From assembly GCA_902362595.1 (NCBI GenBank), contig CABIXF010000013.1, forward strand, positions 1-64,000: a stretch of DNA of 64,000 nt, given 5' to 3'. Under the pieces are notes generated by a model. The model saw only the letters and a program-made list of their open reading frames with translations, was not told the origin of the DNA and searched no databases. Origin of the DNA: Bacteroidaceae bacterium. GTDB taxonomy: Bacteria; Bacteroidota; Bacteroidia; Bacteroidales; Bacteroidaceae. Both the position numbers and the translations under genes were made by a program. Numbering within the stretch: position 1 is the first letter of the stretch; the number at the start of each line of letters is the position of its first letter. Positions 53,780 to 62,142 of this stretch are shown here, piece by piece.

Positions 53780-55076
53780 GCGGAGCCGGGCGCGGATGGA
53801 AGAATACCTTCAGGGGCGGACGGTGCTGGAGAGCGAGCTGGAAGAATGTGTGTGGGACTATTACCGCAAGACGGTGCCCTCGCTTCAGGAATTCTATTCC
53901 CGCTATACCCCCGAATGGGAAGTCTTCTATGCAAACGCAACCCTTTCGTCGGCCGATTTCCTGACCTTCCTGCAACGGATGGAAACGGCCTTCCGCAAGC
54001 GCTATACCCTGGCCGAGCTGGATGTGTCCTATTACATCGGTCGCCTGTCCCGGCTTCCCGAAGGAAGCGAAGAACGTGCAGCCCTACAGGAACTCTTTCT
54101 GGACAAGTGGCACCATCTGCTCTCGGTGAAGGAATACGACTACCAGTACCAGCACCTCTTCCACCTGTGCGACGGGTTCGCCCTGCTGGACAAGTCGTTC
54201 GGCCTGAAAACGGAGGGCAACCTCCGGGGCTCGCGCGTGAAATGGCTGTTGCGGAACCATCCGGAACTCTATCAGAAAGTGGTGCCCTATGAGAAAGCCA
54301 TGGAGCAGAACCGCCAGATACGCGAGCTGGTGCGCTGCCTGGGAAAGAACGTGGGCGGACGGAAAGAAAGTTTCGACTCCCTGTCGGGACTTCGGGCCGA
54401 CAGGCTGATTCATCATGCCGCCCAAAGCGACGTGGAAGGAGTGACCTTGGGCGACGACCTCAACAGCCTGCTGCCCGTGGAGTATTGCTACCTCACGGAC
54501 GAGGTGCTCTATCCCTTCTTCATGCAGCGCTATGTGGAAAAACGCCTGCAACAGTTCGACTCCTATTCCCGCGAGGACCGTTCCGACCGTTCGCCGGAGA
54601 AAAAGAAAGTCAGTGCCCAGGGCCCCTACATCATTTGTGTGGACACCTCCGGTTCCATGCGCGAAGGCCGCGAACGCTTAGCCAAGTCGGCCGTGCTGGC
54701 CATTGCCCGTCTCACGGAAGCCACCTCACGGAAATGTTACGTCATCAACTTCTCGGAAGACATCCAAACCCTTCTGGTGCGCGATTTGAAGACCGATTTC
54801 CCTGTGCTGGTGAACTTCCTGCAACGTCGTTTCGACGGCGGTACCGATGTGCGTCCGGCCTTTGCCGAAGCGCTGATGATGCTGCGTACCCACGGCTGGC
54901 ATCGGGCCGACGTGGTACTGATTTCCGATTTCGAGATGCCTCCTCCCGATGACGCGCTGCTGGCCGACATCCATCGTGCCCGTTTGCGGGGGACTTCCTT
55001 CTATGCGCTGGTGTTCGGTACTCATCCGGAAACAGATTACCTTCACGAGTGTGAAAAGTATTGGGATATGTATTGA
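53706..55076 (+). CDS. ViaA-like VWA domain protein
   Basis: The 456-residue protein has a helical N-terminal part (about 1-300) and a C-terminal von Willebrand A domain whose MIDAS metal site is visible as CVDTSGSMREGRE (about 310-322), with a later SDFEMPPP. This matches ViaA-like partners of MoxR ATPases. The start is uncertain. The ATG at 53706 overlaps the ATPase gene by 74 nt, while an in-frame ATG at 53796 would begin after it. Confidence 0.87.
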   Translation: MHTGKRTRNIRLKDLKTAYLEQLRERSRARMEEYLQGRTVLESELEECVWDYYRKTVPSLQEFYSRYTPEWEVFYANATLSSADFLTFLQRMETAFRKRYTLAELDVSYYIGRLSRLPEGSEERAALQELFLDKWHHLLSVKEYDYQYQHLFHLCDGFALLDKSFGLKTEGNLRGSRVKWLLRNHPELYQKVVPYEKAMEQNRQIRELVRCLGKNVGGRKESFDSLSGLRADRLIHHAAQSDVEGVTLGDDLNSLLPVEYCYLTDEVLYPFFMQRYVEKRLQQFDSYSREDRSDRSPEKKKVSAQGPYIICVDTSGSMREGRERLAKSAVLAIARLTEATSRKCYVINFSEDIQTLLVRDLKTDFPVLVNFLQRRFDGGTDVRPAFAEALMMLRTHGWHRADVVLISDFEMPPPDDALLADIHRARLRGTSFYALVFGTHPETDYLHECEKYWDMY

Positions 55077-55129
55077 ACAGGAAAATCACTTTTTTCTTGT
55101 TTTTCGCTTCTTGCTGAAAATAAGATTTA

Positions 55130-55180
55130 AAATGCGAAATTCTGCTTTCTTTCTGAATGGAGGAATTTCGCATTTTTTTG
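55130..55180 (+). terminator. Terminator after VWA gene
   Basis: AAATGCGAAATTC (55130-55142) pairs over 13 bp with GAATTTCGCATTT (55163-55175), with a 20-nt loop and a following T run. The long loop is unusual for a terminator. Confidence 0.75.
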
Positions 55181-55309
55181 TGTATAATCTTGGGTTACCC
55201 CTTTCAGAAGGCTTGTAGAGGGGGTGTTTCCTGTATAAAAACGGGTATTCGGATGAATCTGGAGAAGAAAATGCGTGAAAATCGGCCTGAAAAGCCGAAT
55301 TTGAAGCCA

Positions 55310-55413
55310 AAATGCCGAAGTGTTTGGGCGAAAGCCCCGAAGCATTTCTGGAAAAACTCTTTGACGTTTGAAGGAAAACGTAAGGGCGTTTGAGGGCAAA
55401 TGTACTTGCGTTT
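55310..55413. repeat. 22-bp-period palindromic array 3 (degenerate)
   Basis: Five 16-bp units begin at 55310, 55332, 55354, 55376 and 55398, exactly 22 bp apart, with 6-nt linkers. They are AAATGCCGAAGTGTTT, AAGCCCCGAAGCATTT, AAACTCTTTGACGTTT, AAACGTAAGGGCGTTT and AAATGTACTTGCGTTT. The arms are more degenerate than in array 2 but most keep AAA at the left and all keep TTT at the right. A further GCCGAA motif at 55294 lies out of phase. Confidence 0.8.
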
Positions 55414-55807
55414 TGGGAAAGTGGTTTTGGGGGCTTCTGGAAGGGGGTAGTGGGTGAAGACTTTTGAAGACTTTTTTTGCGAAATGAGGTGATTGGAGTG
55501 TGAAAATGGGAGTTTCTTTTTGTACGTGTTTGCTTGTGTTTTGTGGATGATGTGCGTGGTTCCTTTCTTATTTTTGTAATTTGGTTGTTGTTTATTTGAA
55601 TATTGTTTCTTTTTGAATTTGCGTAGATACTTTTCCTTGGGAAAAAGGGAAGCATGGGGCCTGGAGCGACTGAATTAGAAAATTTGAATGAGGAAGGAGG
55701 GGAATTGACATTTTGTTATGTTGGAATAACTCGTGACACTGTTTGTTTTACACTACCTATTTATGTGAAAAAGCAATTATTCGTAGGGGAATGAAAAACT
55801 TCAAAAA

Positions 55808-56472
55808 TTATGTAGTCTTTTGTTTGAAGTATTCTTCTGCATCCATTTTCAGATCCATACTGATAAGTTCCCATGCGTATCCTCTAAAGCAATCTATCCC
55901 TTCTGGACATTCTTTGATGTTGGATATTTTTTTGAATCCGGCTTCAACCTCTTTTTCTGTAAAGCTCCATTCATCACGTGTGGTAGCCCACTCAATCATG
56001 TCTTTCAGACTGAATGTGTTGGAAAGTTCATAGATGTCCCAAAAGTCCTTTTGCCTGGGTTCGTCTTGAGTCATCGCTTTTATTTTCATTGCGGCGATTT
56101 CTCTTGTGTCTGCAAGTCTGATTCCATCTATGCATTTGATGGGAAAAATAAAGTTTTCCGTATAGAAGAAGTCTACTTTTATGCAAGCAGTTGGGGATTC
56201 TCCAATTCGGACGGAGTATCCCAAGGCTGGTTGGTCTAAGGTGTCTATATTTTCTGTATAAGGAAAATTTTCTTTCAAAAAACTTTCATTGCTGCTGTAT
56301 TCATGCTTCCATAATCCATGTCTGTAAATAAATCTATGTCTATGGAGCGTCTGTGTCCAAGCTGGAGACTAAGACATGTTCCTCCCACTAAATTAAAGTC
56401 TTTGAAAATATCTGATTCTGATATTTTTTTCAGACAGTTAACTAAAAGTGGGGATACAGTTTCATTGCACAA
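55808..56472 (-). pseudogene. Frameshifted AbiEii/AbiGii-type nucleotidyltransferase toxin
   Basis: Two minus-strand frames together make one gene. The first (56472-56275) carries the nucleotidyltransferase start with GGTCLSLQLGHRRSIDIDLF. The second (56278-55808) continues directly with LKENFPYTENIDTLDQ and the conserved REIAAMKIKAMTQDEPRQKD. The break falls at a T6 run in the mRNA sense; one added T would restore a single 221-residue protein. AbiEii-type proteins are toxins of type IV toxin-antitoxin and phage-defence systems. The upstream neighbour is an HTH antitoxin, overlapping by 11 nt. Either a real mutation, a reversible homopolymer switch or a sequencing error could explain it. Confidence 0.8.
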
Positions 56473-56977
56473 ATTCTTTAAAGTTCTTTTCCCTTGTTTC
56501 CTTTTTCCATTCGCTGTTTATGGTGGGTAATATAGCTTTTAATGTATCCTTTCCATAGAATCTGATGGCTTCCTCAATTTCCTGCTGGTTGCCATATTCA
56601 AATATGCGTTGAATGACCCATTCTTTGTTTTTTATCCAGTTGATTTTTTCTATTCTTGTATCCCAGAATAAAGCTGTGCTGAATTTTGATAAGTCTGGAT
56701 GCTGGGACGGTTCTTTTTCTGTAATATAGGCATAGACTTGATAATTGGCTTGTATGATGTAAAAATAGCCTTCAATGCCTATTCCTAATGCTTTTTCTAT
56801 GTTTAGAGACTGCTCGATAGTGAAATCTCGCTTTCCTTTAATTAATTCATTGATTCTTTGTGGATATACACCAGTCTCGGTGGATAGTTCCTTTTGAGTG
56901 ATTTTTGCTTTTCTCAAAATATGTTCCAGCACTTTTCCTGCCGGTGTCATTTTGGCTGTGATATATTCTTCATACAT
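56462..56977 (-). CDS. HTH/DUF6922 antitoxin-like regulator
   Basis: The 171-residue protein has an XRE-type helix-turn-helix (about 15-65, with TQKELSTETGVYPQRINELI) and a C-terminal DUF6922-like part (STALFWDTRIEKINWIKNK, then EWVIQRIFEYG). This arrangement accompanies AbiEii-type toxins in Bacteroidetes and probably represses the operon and neutralises the toxin. I chose the ATG at 56977 because the longer frame starts with a TTG inside the -7 box. It overlaps the toxin gene by 11 nt. Confidence 0.85.
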   Translation of the reverse strand: MYEEYITAKMTPAGKVLEHILRKAKITQKELSTETGVYPQRINELIKGKRDFTIEQSLNIEKALGIGIEGYFYIIQANYQVYAYITEKEPSQHPDLSKFSTALFWDTRIEKINWIKNKEWVIQRIFEYGNQQEIEEAIRFYGKDTLKAILPTINSEWKKETREKNFKEFVQ

Positions 56978-57001
56978 ACTGGTTTCCTTTATGTTCTGAT
57001 A

Positions 57002-57033
57002 CAAAAATACATCAATTAAGAATGATAACCCAA
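57002..57033 (-). promoter_or_regulatory. Promoter of the toxin-antitoxin operon
   Basis: On the minus strand TATTTTTG (57009-57002) is preceded 21 nt upstream by TTG (57033-57031). The antitoxin ATG is 24 nt downstream. This fixes the start at 56977. Confidence 0.65.
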
Positions 57034-57145
57034 TTTGGTGATTGAATTTGTGGATGCTTTCCTTATTTATCAGTTATAGCATAGTAATGTTCAAAGGTGA
57101 TAGTATTCGCAATATTCCGTTTTTGAAGGTTTTAGTGTGCAATGA

Positions 57146-57310
57146 GTTGACGGGAATGAGGATGAAAAGAAAGTGATTCGCAGTGTAAAAACCAGATTGA
57201 ATGTGGCGGAATTTCAGTTTGATGAAAATCATAAATTAGAGAAAGTACCTGCCTTACAGGCAAATGGGGTGACTCTATATCCATCGTACTGTTTTGTTAT
57301 GATAACTTAG
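57146..57310 (+). pseudogene. Possible gene remnant
   Basis: An open frame of 54 codons without a usable N-terminal start encodes protein-like sequence (for example KKVIRSVKTRLNVAEFQFDE and HKLEKVPALQANG). The composition looks coding, but I recognise no family. It may be the tail of a lost gene between the toxin-antitoxin operon and the TPR regulator. Confidence 0.25.
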
Positions 57311-57351
57311 CTAAAAAAGAATATAATCTGTATATTTTCCCTTTTTTATCA

Positions 57352-57380
57352 TTGTTCAATGCTATTTATCAATATATTTG
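57352..57380 (+). promoter_or_regulatory. Promoter of TPR regulator gene
   Basis: TTG (57352-57354) and TATATTTG (57373-57380) are spaced by 18 nt. The leader of about 120 nt precedes the regulator gene. Confidence 0.55.
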
Positions 57381-57505
57381 TGGGCATCTTCCTGTGTAAC
57401 AAACAATGATGCGAGTTGCAAGTTTAATATATACAGGTTGAATACAGCTATGTCTTTTGACAAATGTCTGTTGTAAAATGAGACTTTAATATCTAATCCA
57501 TTTAG

Positions 57506-59179
57506 TTGCATGATATAACCATGCAAAATAATATGAATATGAAACTGAATCACTATATGGGTGTAATAGCATGTATTTCCTTGTTATTACTTGGTTCTTG
57601 TAATTCTGAATATTCGGCGAGTAGAAATTTTGATGATATAATTTTTCAGATAGAAAATGATCCACAATCCTATTTGTTAAGGTTAGATACGATAAACATG
57701 AATTGCGTAAAGAATAAAAGAGATGCGGTTCATTTTATATTAGCTGCAATCACACTCAGTTATACGGATAATAATTATTATCCACCAAAGAGTGTGTTGG
57801 AAAGGTGCATTCAGATTTTTAAGAAAGAAAAAATGATTCAGCCATACCTTGAAACTTTATATCTTCTTGCGGAAACCTATAAAAAAGAAAATGATATAAC
57901 AAAAGAAGTCCATACCATAGAAACCGCAATAAATATTGCTAGACAAGAATATGACCAAGAATGGCTTTTTTATCTTTACAGCTATCTCGGTGAAATGTAT
58001 ATCAGGCAATTTAACACCTTGAATTTTATTAAATACCAGACTCTTGCCAATCAATGCATAAAGGATGTAAATTTTCAAGATATGAGTATATCAACTCAAA
58101 TACAAGTTGCCAAAAGCTTTCTATATTTAGATCAATATAAAGTCTCATACGAAAAATTGAATGAAATAGAAAAATATCTTGGTAAAAAGAATATATTTTT
58201 AAGTGAAATAAAACGTCTGCAGGGAATTGCCTTATACAAAATGCAACATTGGGATGCTTGCATAGAAAAGCTGAAAGAAGCTGTAGTTGAGGAAACATCC
58301 ATTGAACATAAATTCACATGTTTCGCAATTTTGACATATTGTTATTATCGTAAAAAGGACTTGTTAAATGCAGAAAAATATAAGTTTCTGGCGATAGAGA
58401 ATAGTATAAATGGAGGAAATGTCTTTGCAGAAATAGAATTCTATACGTTGTGTGCAGAGTTTGCTCGGTTAAATCATGATGCAGGCGAACAAATAAAATG
58501 CCTTAACAAGTTAAAGGAGAAATATGAAATGGCATTTGATTGCCTGAATGGAGAATCATTGGATAAGGCGATACAGGCCTATACAAATATTTGTGAGAAA
58601 AAAACTATTCATAGACAGATAGCCATTTATAAATACATTCTGGTAGGACTTCTTGTAGTATTATGCGTATCTTTGGTGATATATATACAGCTCCGGAAAA
58701 AGCAAGTTTATAAGATTCTCGCTTTGCAACAGCAGATTAATTCTTTGGATAACCTTAGAAATGTAAAAAATGAAGTCAAAGAGTTTATTTTGCGTGATTT
58801 TGAGATAGCAAAGAAGATCGCAATTTTGCGCTCAACACAGCAAGTGCAGAGTGCAAGATTTCTTAAAGATTTGGAAAAGTATCATATAATAGATGAGAAT
58901 TATTTGCTAGGTACACAGTGGGAACAGTTTTATAATCATATAGATCTATCTTTTGATGGGTTCTATTCAAAACTTATTCAGAAATATCCTATGCTGAATG
59001 ACAAAGAAGTCCAGTTGTGTTGCATGCTTGTTTCTGGATTCAAGACAGAAGAGATTGCTGCCATTTGGATGAATAGTGTCTTTTCAGTACATAAGTACAA
59101 AACTAATATTAGAAAAAAAATTGGTATTCCTGAAGGTGGGGATATTGTCTTGTTTTTAGTTGAAAAACTAGACTTATAG
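57506..59179 (+). CDS. TPR regulator with C-terminal HTH, membrane anchored
   Basis: The 557-residue protein has an N-terminal signal with lipobox-like LLGSC (Cys about 32), TPR-like helical repeats through the periplasmic part (about 60-365), one membrane segment (ILVGLLVVLCVSLVIYI, about 377-393), a coiled coil, and a C-terminal HTH resembling LuxR-type domains (LNDKEVQLCCMLVSGFKTEE, then IAAIWMNSVFSVHKYKTNI). Such TPR/HTH proteins in Bacteroidetes are thought to sense envelope signals and regulate adjacent genes. ATGs at 57533 and 57539 are equally possible starts. It is the likely regulator of the genes to its right. Confidence 0.82.
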   Translation: MHDITMQNNMNMKLNHYMGVIACISLLLLGSCNSEYSASRNFDDIIFQIENDPQSYLLRLDTINMNCVKNKRDAVHFILAAITLSYTDNNYYPPKSVLERCIQIFKKEKMIQPYLETLYLLAETYKKENDITKEVHTIETAINIARQEYDQEWLFYLYSYLGEMYIRQFNTLNFIKYQTLANQCIKDVNFQDMSISTQIQVAKSFLYLDQYKVSYEKLNEIEKYLGKKNIFLSEIKRLQGIALYKMQHWDACIEKLKEAVVEETSIEHKFTCFAILTYCYYRKKDLLNAEKYKFLAIENSINGGNVFAEIEFYTLCAEFARLNHDAGEQIKCLNKLKEKYEMAFDCLNGESLDKAIQAYTNICEKKTIHRQIAIYKYILVGLLVVLCVSLVIYIQLRKKQVYKILALQQQINSLDNLRNVKNEVKEFILRDFEIAKKIAILRSTQQVQSARFLKDLEKYHIIDENYLLGTQWEQFYNHIDLSFDGFYSKLIQKYPMLNDKEVQLCCMLVSGFKTEEIAAIWMNSVFSVHKYKTNIRKKIGIPEGGDIVLFLVEKLDL

Positions 59180-59486
59180 TTGCTTTGTCTTATATTACAA
59201 GCATTTATACTGTATAGTATTTGATAATCAGATATATACAAATCTATATTACAAGCTTATTTCTATGGATTGCCAATGGTTTAATGGATAGTTTACCTTA
59301 ATTTTGCATCAAACAAATATCTGTAGTCTGATGGTATTATTGCCCTGGATTTTATGAAATAGAAACAAGGAGACTATAAAATATCTGGCAGTACTACAAC
59401 AGTGCAAAATTTTAATGATTTCTTAAGCAAATATGGCAATAATGGCATAGTATTGAATATTTGTTAACTTATAAAAATTATATATT
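59180..59486 (+). other. Intergenic region with promoter and peptide-like frame
   Basis: There is no firm gene. A -7 box TAATTTTG lies at 59299-59306. TATATTACAAGC occurs twice (59191 and 59245). A small frame at 59354-59467 reads MK, then an in-frame TAG, then 34 codons ending in Cys. Confidence 0.45.
59354..59467 (+). other. Short peptide-like frame with in-frame TAG
   Basis: After ATG AAA TAG the same frame stays open for 34 codons and encodes KQGDYKISGSTTTVQNFNDF and a 14-residue tail ending NGIVLNIC. The Ser/Thr cluster and terminal Cys recall precursors of modified peptides, and a LanC-like gene lies 1 kb downstream. The stop codon and lack of another start argue that it is a remnant or chance. 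Confidence 0.2.
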
Positions 59487-60458
59487 ATGAAAAGACTTGC
59501 ATTATTATCACTGCTTTCATTCTGTTTTATAGCAGTATTCAGTTTTCCTGTAGATACAGCAAAGGTGAACCGTACATTCGCTTTAATGGTAAAGTCGGGA
59601 TATACGGCAGAGACGCAACGTGAATTCTTCGATGCTTTTCCTGTAACCTGGCATGAACTCTGGCTTACATACGGAAACATACCTTCGTTTGATAATCTTA
59701 AATCAAGTTTCAGGAAACACATGTACGAAGGTTTGTATAAATTAGACAAGATACCCGACAGCTTGTTTTACGACAGGCTGATAACTCTTTGCATTGGCGG
59801 TAGTGAAGTAGTAGATGATATAGGAGGTAATCTTCATCATCTTATAAAAAAGAAACTTGAAGAAAACCCTGAGTTGATGATGGAACGTCTCAGCAAGAAA
59901 TACTATACGGCATATTTCCCTTTCTGGTATTCCCTTTTCAACAGTCTGCTATGTACTGATGAGAATGTGGAAATATACAGGAAATTAGAAAATTATAAAT
60001 TAATGTTCAAGGAAAAATATCCGGTTATAATGAACTATATGGAGCAGGCATTTATACTTTCCAATGGTAAGGCCATATTTGAAGACAATCGTTTTCCTTT
60101 ATACTATAAATCACATAAACCTGAAGAAGTGAAGATGCAGATTCAACGGGAGGACGGAGTATATTTTGTGGCGGAACAGTTTCCGGAATATCCCGGTGGA
60201 GTAAACGGAATGTTGGATTTTATAAAAGAGAATTTCAAGTTGCCTGAATCATACTCTTGTAAAAAAGTCTTTATAACCGTAAAGGTGGTAATAGACACAG
60301 ACGGCAATATCAAATCATCCACAATAGATAAAAGTTATGATGAAACAGCGGACAAAGAGGCCCTTAGGGTGGTATCACTAATGCCCCGCTGGAAAGCTGC
60401 GATAGACAAGGGAAAGAACGTTCCCTGCTTGTTTACAATCCCTTTCAGATATAAGTGA
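59487..60458 (+). CDS. Secreted protein with TonB C-terminal domain
   Basis: The 323-residue protein has a signal peptide (about 1-20), a helical middle region of unknown type and a C-terminal TonB-like domain (about 225-323, with EYPGGVNGMLDFIKENF and ALRVVSLMPRWKAAI). Unlike true TonB it lacks the N-terminal membrane anchor and the proline-rich spacer, so it is unlikely to energise receptors in the usual way. Its C terminus resembles that of the protein at 62143. It is followed 18 nt later by the LanC-like gene. Confidence 0.8.
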   Translation: MKRLALLSLLSFCFIAVFSFPVDTAKVNRTFALMVKSGYTAETQREFFDAFPVTWHELWLTYGNIPSFDNLKSSFRKHMYEGLYKLDKIPDSLFYDRLITLCIGGSEVVDDIGGNLHHLIKKKLEENPELMMERLSKKYYTAYFPFWYSLFNSLLCTDENVEIYRKLENYKLMFKEKYPVIMNYMEQAFILSNGKAIFEDNRFPLYYKSHKPEEVKMQIQREDGVYFVAEQFPEYPGGVNGMLDFIKENFKLPESYSCKKVFITVKVVIDTDGNIKSSTIDKSYDETADKEALRVVSLMPRWKAAIDKGKNVPCLFTIPFRYK

Positions 60459-60476
60459 CAATAAGAATTCAATAAG

Positions 60477-61102
60477 ATGGAAATAAATGAAGCCTTGATA
60501 AAGAAAGCGGCAGAGCATGTAATGCTTAACTCATGCTCTGTCAGTTCAAGCGGTTTGTTTAATGGTAAAGCAGGTATGTCCTTGGCATTGTTTGAGGTAG
60601 CCCGATTTCTGGAAGATGAGTATATCGAAGATCAGGCATTACAGACATTACAGGAATCACTGCTCACAAAGACAAATGATCCGGGTTTTGAAAATGGTCT
60701 TTCCGGTATAGGTTATGTCCTGCTTTATCTCACCAAAAACAAACTGGTGGAGGCCGATTTTGATGAATTGTTTGGAGATAAATTGCAGTTTATCTATGAA
60801 CATGCCGATAAATTATGTGATGATTTCATCACCAATGGAGTATTGCCGATGTGTGATATGAGAATGATTTATTTTCTTGATATTTATCATAAATGCGTAG
60901 ATAGTAACAGATCGTCAGAACTGAAAGAAAAACTTCTGACAATAGGCTTATTCAAAGATGTAGTGATTTAATCTCACGTTATGAAAGTGGAATTAGGACA
61001 TATGAAGGTTATGTGATTACTAAGCAGGCTTACGATGCTGCTAAATATATGAGACTTTATTTTACTATAGAACAGTTTATAACAGGTTTTATGCAAAAAT
61101 AG
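60477..61102 (+). pseudogene. Truncated, frameshifted LanC-like gene
   Basis: The first frame (60477-60971, 164 residues) looks like the N-terminal half of a lanthionine-synthetase-C-like protein, with SSSGLFNGKAGMSLALFEVA and GFENGLSGIGYVLLYLTKNK. It stops early, but another frame continues at once to 61102 with SRYESGIRTYEGYVITKQAY, which is protein-like and free of stops. A frameshift near 60950-60970 therefore seems likely. Even joined, the product is about 208 residues, roughly half the usual length, and the zinc-binding Cys and His motifs of active LanC enzymes are not seen. Activity is unlikely. Confidence 0.65.
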
Positions 61103-61152
61103 ATTGTCATATAATATTGTAAATTAATATTAAATTAAAATTGTGAACTAAT

Positions 61153-62001
61153 ATGAAAGCTTTAAAAACTACATTGTGTGTACTATTTTTGTTTACAACG
61201 ACATTAATGGCACAAACCCCTTTTACCGTAAAATCCAATGTAATCATTGATTTTAACATTTCTCATGATGGGAAAATGATGGTTTATAAACAATTGTCGT
61301 CCGATGCTACCTCTACTGTTTTCATTAAAGATTTAGAAACAGGAAGAGTCACTCCTATTTATAAGAACAGTCTTAAAGACTATAGTGAGTTTGACGCTTC
61401 CTCTGGAGTGGATTTTCTGTCAGACAATGTTATTGTTTTCGGTAAAGAAAAAAACATGGTTTCATTCAATCTTACAGATAGGAAATATAAGAATCTCTTC
61501 AGATTGCCTGACGATGTCATTTTTTCTGTTAAAGCATCTGCTGATGGTAAAAGAGTATATTTCAGTTCGGATGAAACAATGTACTCTTCTCCAACTGAGC
61601 GTAGCTCTATTACAAAAACCAATGAAAAGAGAGGTATAATAATATCAATTGATATCGACCCTAAAGGGAATGCTTATTATACAATATGTAAAAAGGCCAG
61701 TAATGATAAATGTCATATCTTATGTTATGATGGTCTGAATAAGGAAGAAGACATCACATATAAATTTGATAATATTGTGACCGACCCATATTTGATAGAA
61801 AGTACTCCTGATAAAGATTGTTTTATTGTTGCTGGAAAGAATGGAGTATTTAAGGTTGATTTAACCAATACCAAGTCAGTAAAATTAATCACCAATGAGG
61901 GAGAGAATCGTTTAAACAAAATGCGTTTATCACCGGATGGTAAGACTCTTTATTATCAAACAATAAAAGATAAGAATAAAATTATTACCTTAAGTCTATG
62001 A
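61153..62001 (+). CDS. Periplasmic beta-propeller-like protein
   Basis: The 282-residue protein has a signal peptide (about 1-20, ending near LMAQ) and several WD40-like/PD40-type blades, with repeats of the type ISHDGKMMVYK, ASADGKRVYFSSD and LSPDGKTLYYQ. No catalytic domain follows, so it resembles the propeller of TolB or peptidase families alone. The function is unknown. It is 50 nt after the LanC-like remnant. Confidence 0.75.
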   Translation: MKALKTTLCVLFLFTTTLMAQTPFTVKSNVIIDFNISHDGKMMVYKQLSSDATSTVFIKDLETGRVTPIYKNSLKDYSEFDASSGVDFLSDNVIVFGKEKNMVSFNLTDRKYKNLFRLPDDVIFSVKASADGKRVYFSSDETMYSSPTERSSITKTNEKRGIIISIDIDPKGNAYYTICKKASNDKCHILCYDGLNKEEDITYKFDNIVTDPYLIESTPDKDCFIVAGKNGVFKVDLTNTKSVKLITNEGENRLNKMRLSPDGKTLYYQTIKDKNKIITLSL

Positions 62002-62142
62002 TTCCCTAATAAGGAGTTATGCATTTTACTCTTTTATAATAGCTTGTAATAAAAAAGAAACTTAACAAAAGAACAGCAAACTGTAAAGTGAGCGAAATAA
62101 GAAATAGATGTAAATTATAAACCTTAAATGACTATGTAGTTT

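Larger units (their letters stand above)
55077..55807. other. Intergenic region with terminator and palindrome array
   Basis: No gene is supported in this 731-nt stretch. It holds the terminator at 55130-55180, the palindromic array at 55310-55413 and a G/T-rich plus-strand tail. Base composition shifts here toward the AT-rich DNA on the right. Confidence 0.65.

Noticed and set aside
56275..56283. Programmed -1 ribosomal frameshift in the toxin gene
   Set aside because: The run GTTTTTTGA does not give a standard X-XXY-YYZ slippery heptamer in the right frame and no strong stem follows, so mutation or sequencing error is simpler.
59360..59362. In-frame TAG read as pyrrolysine or suppressed amber
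   Set aside because: Nothing in the window supports an expanded code, and Bacteroidetes are not known for pyrrolysine.
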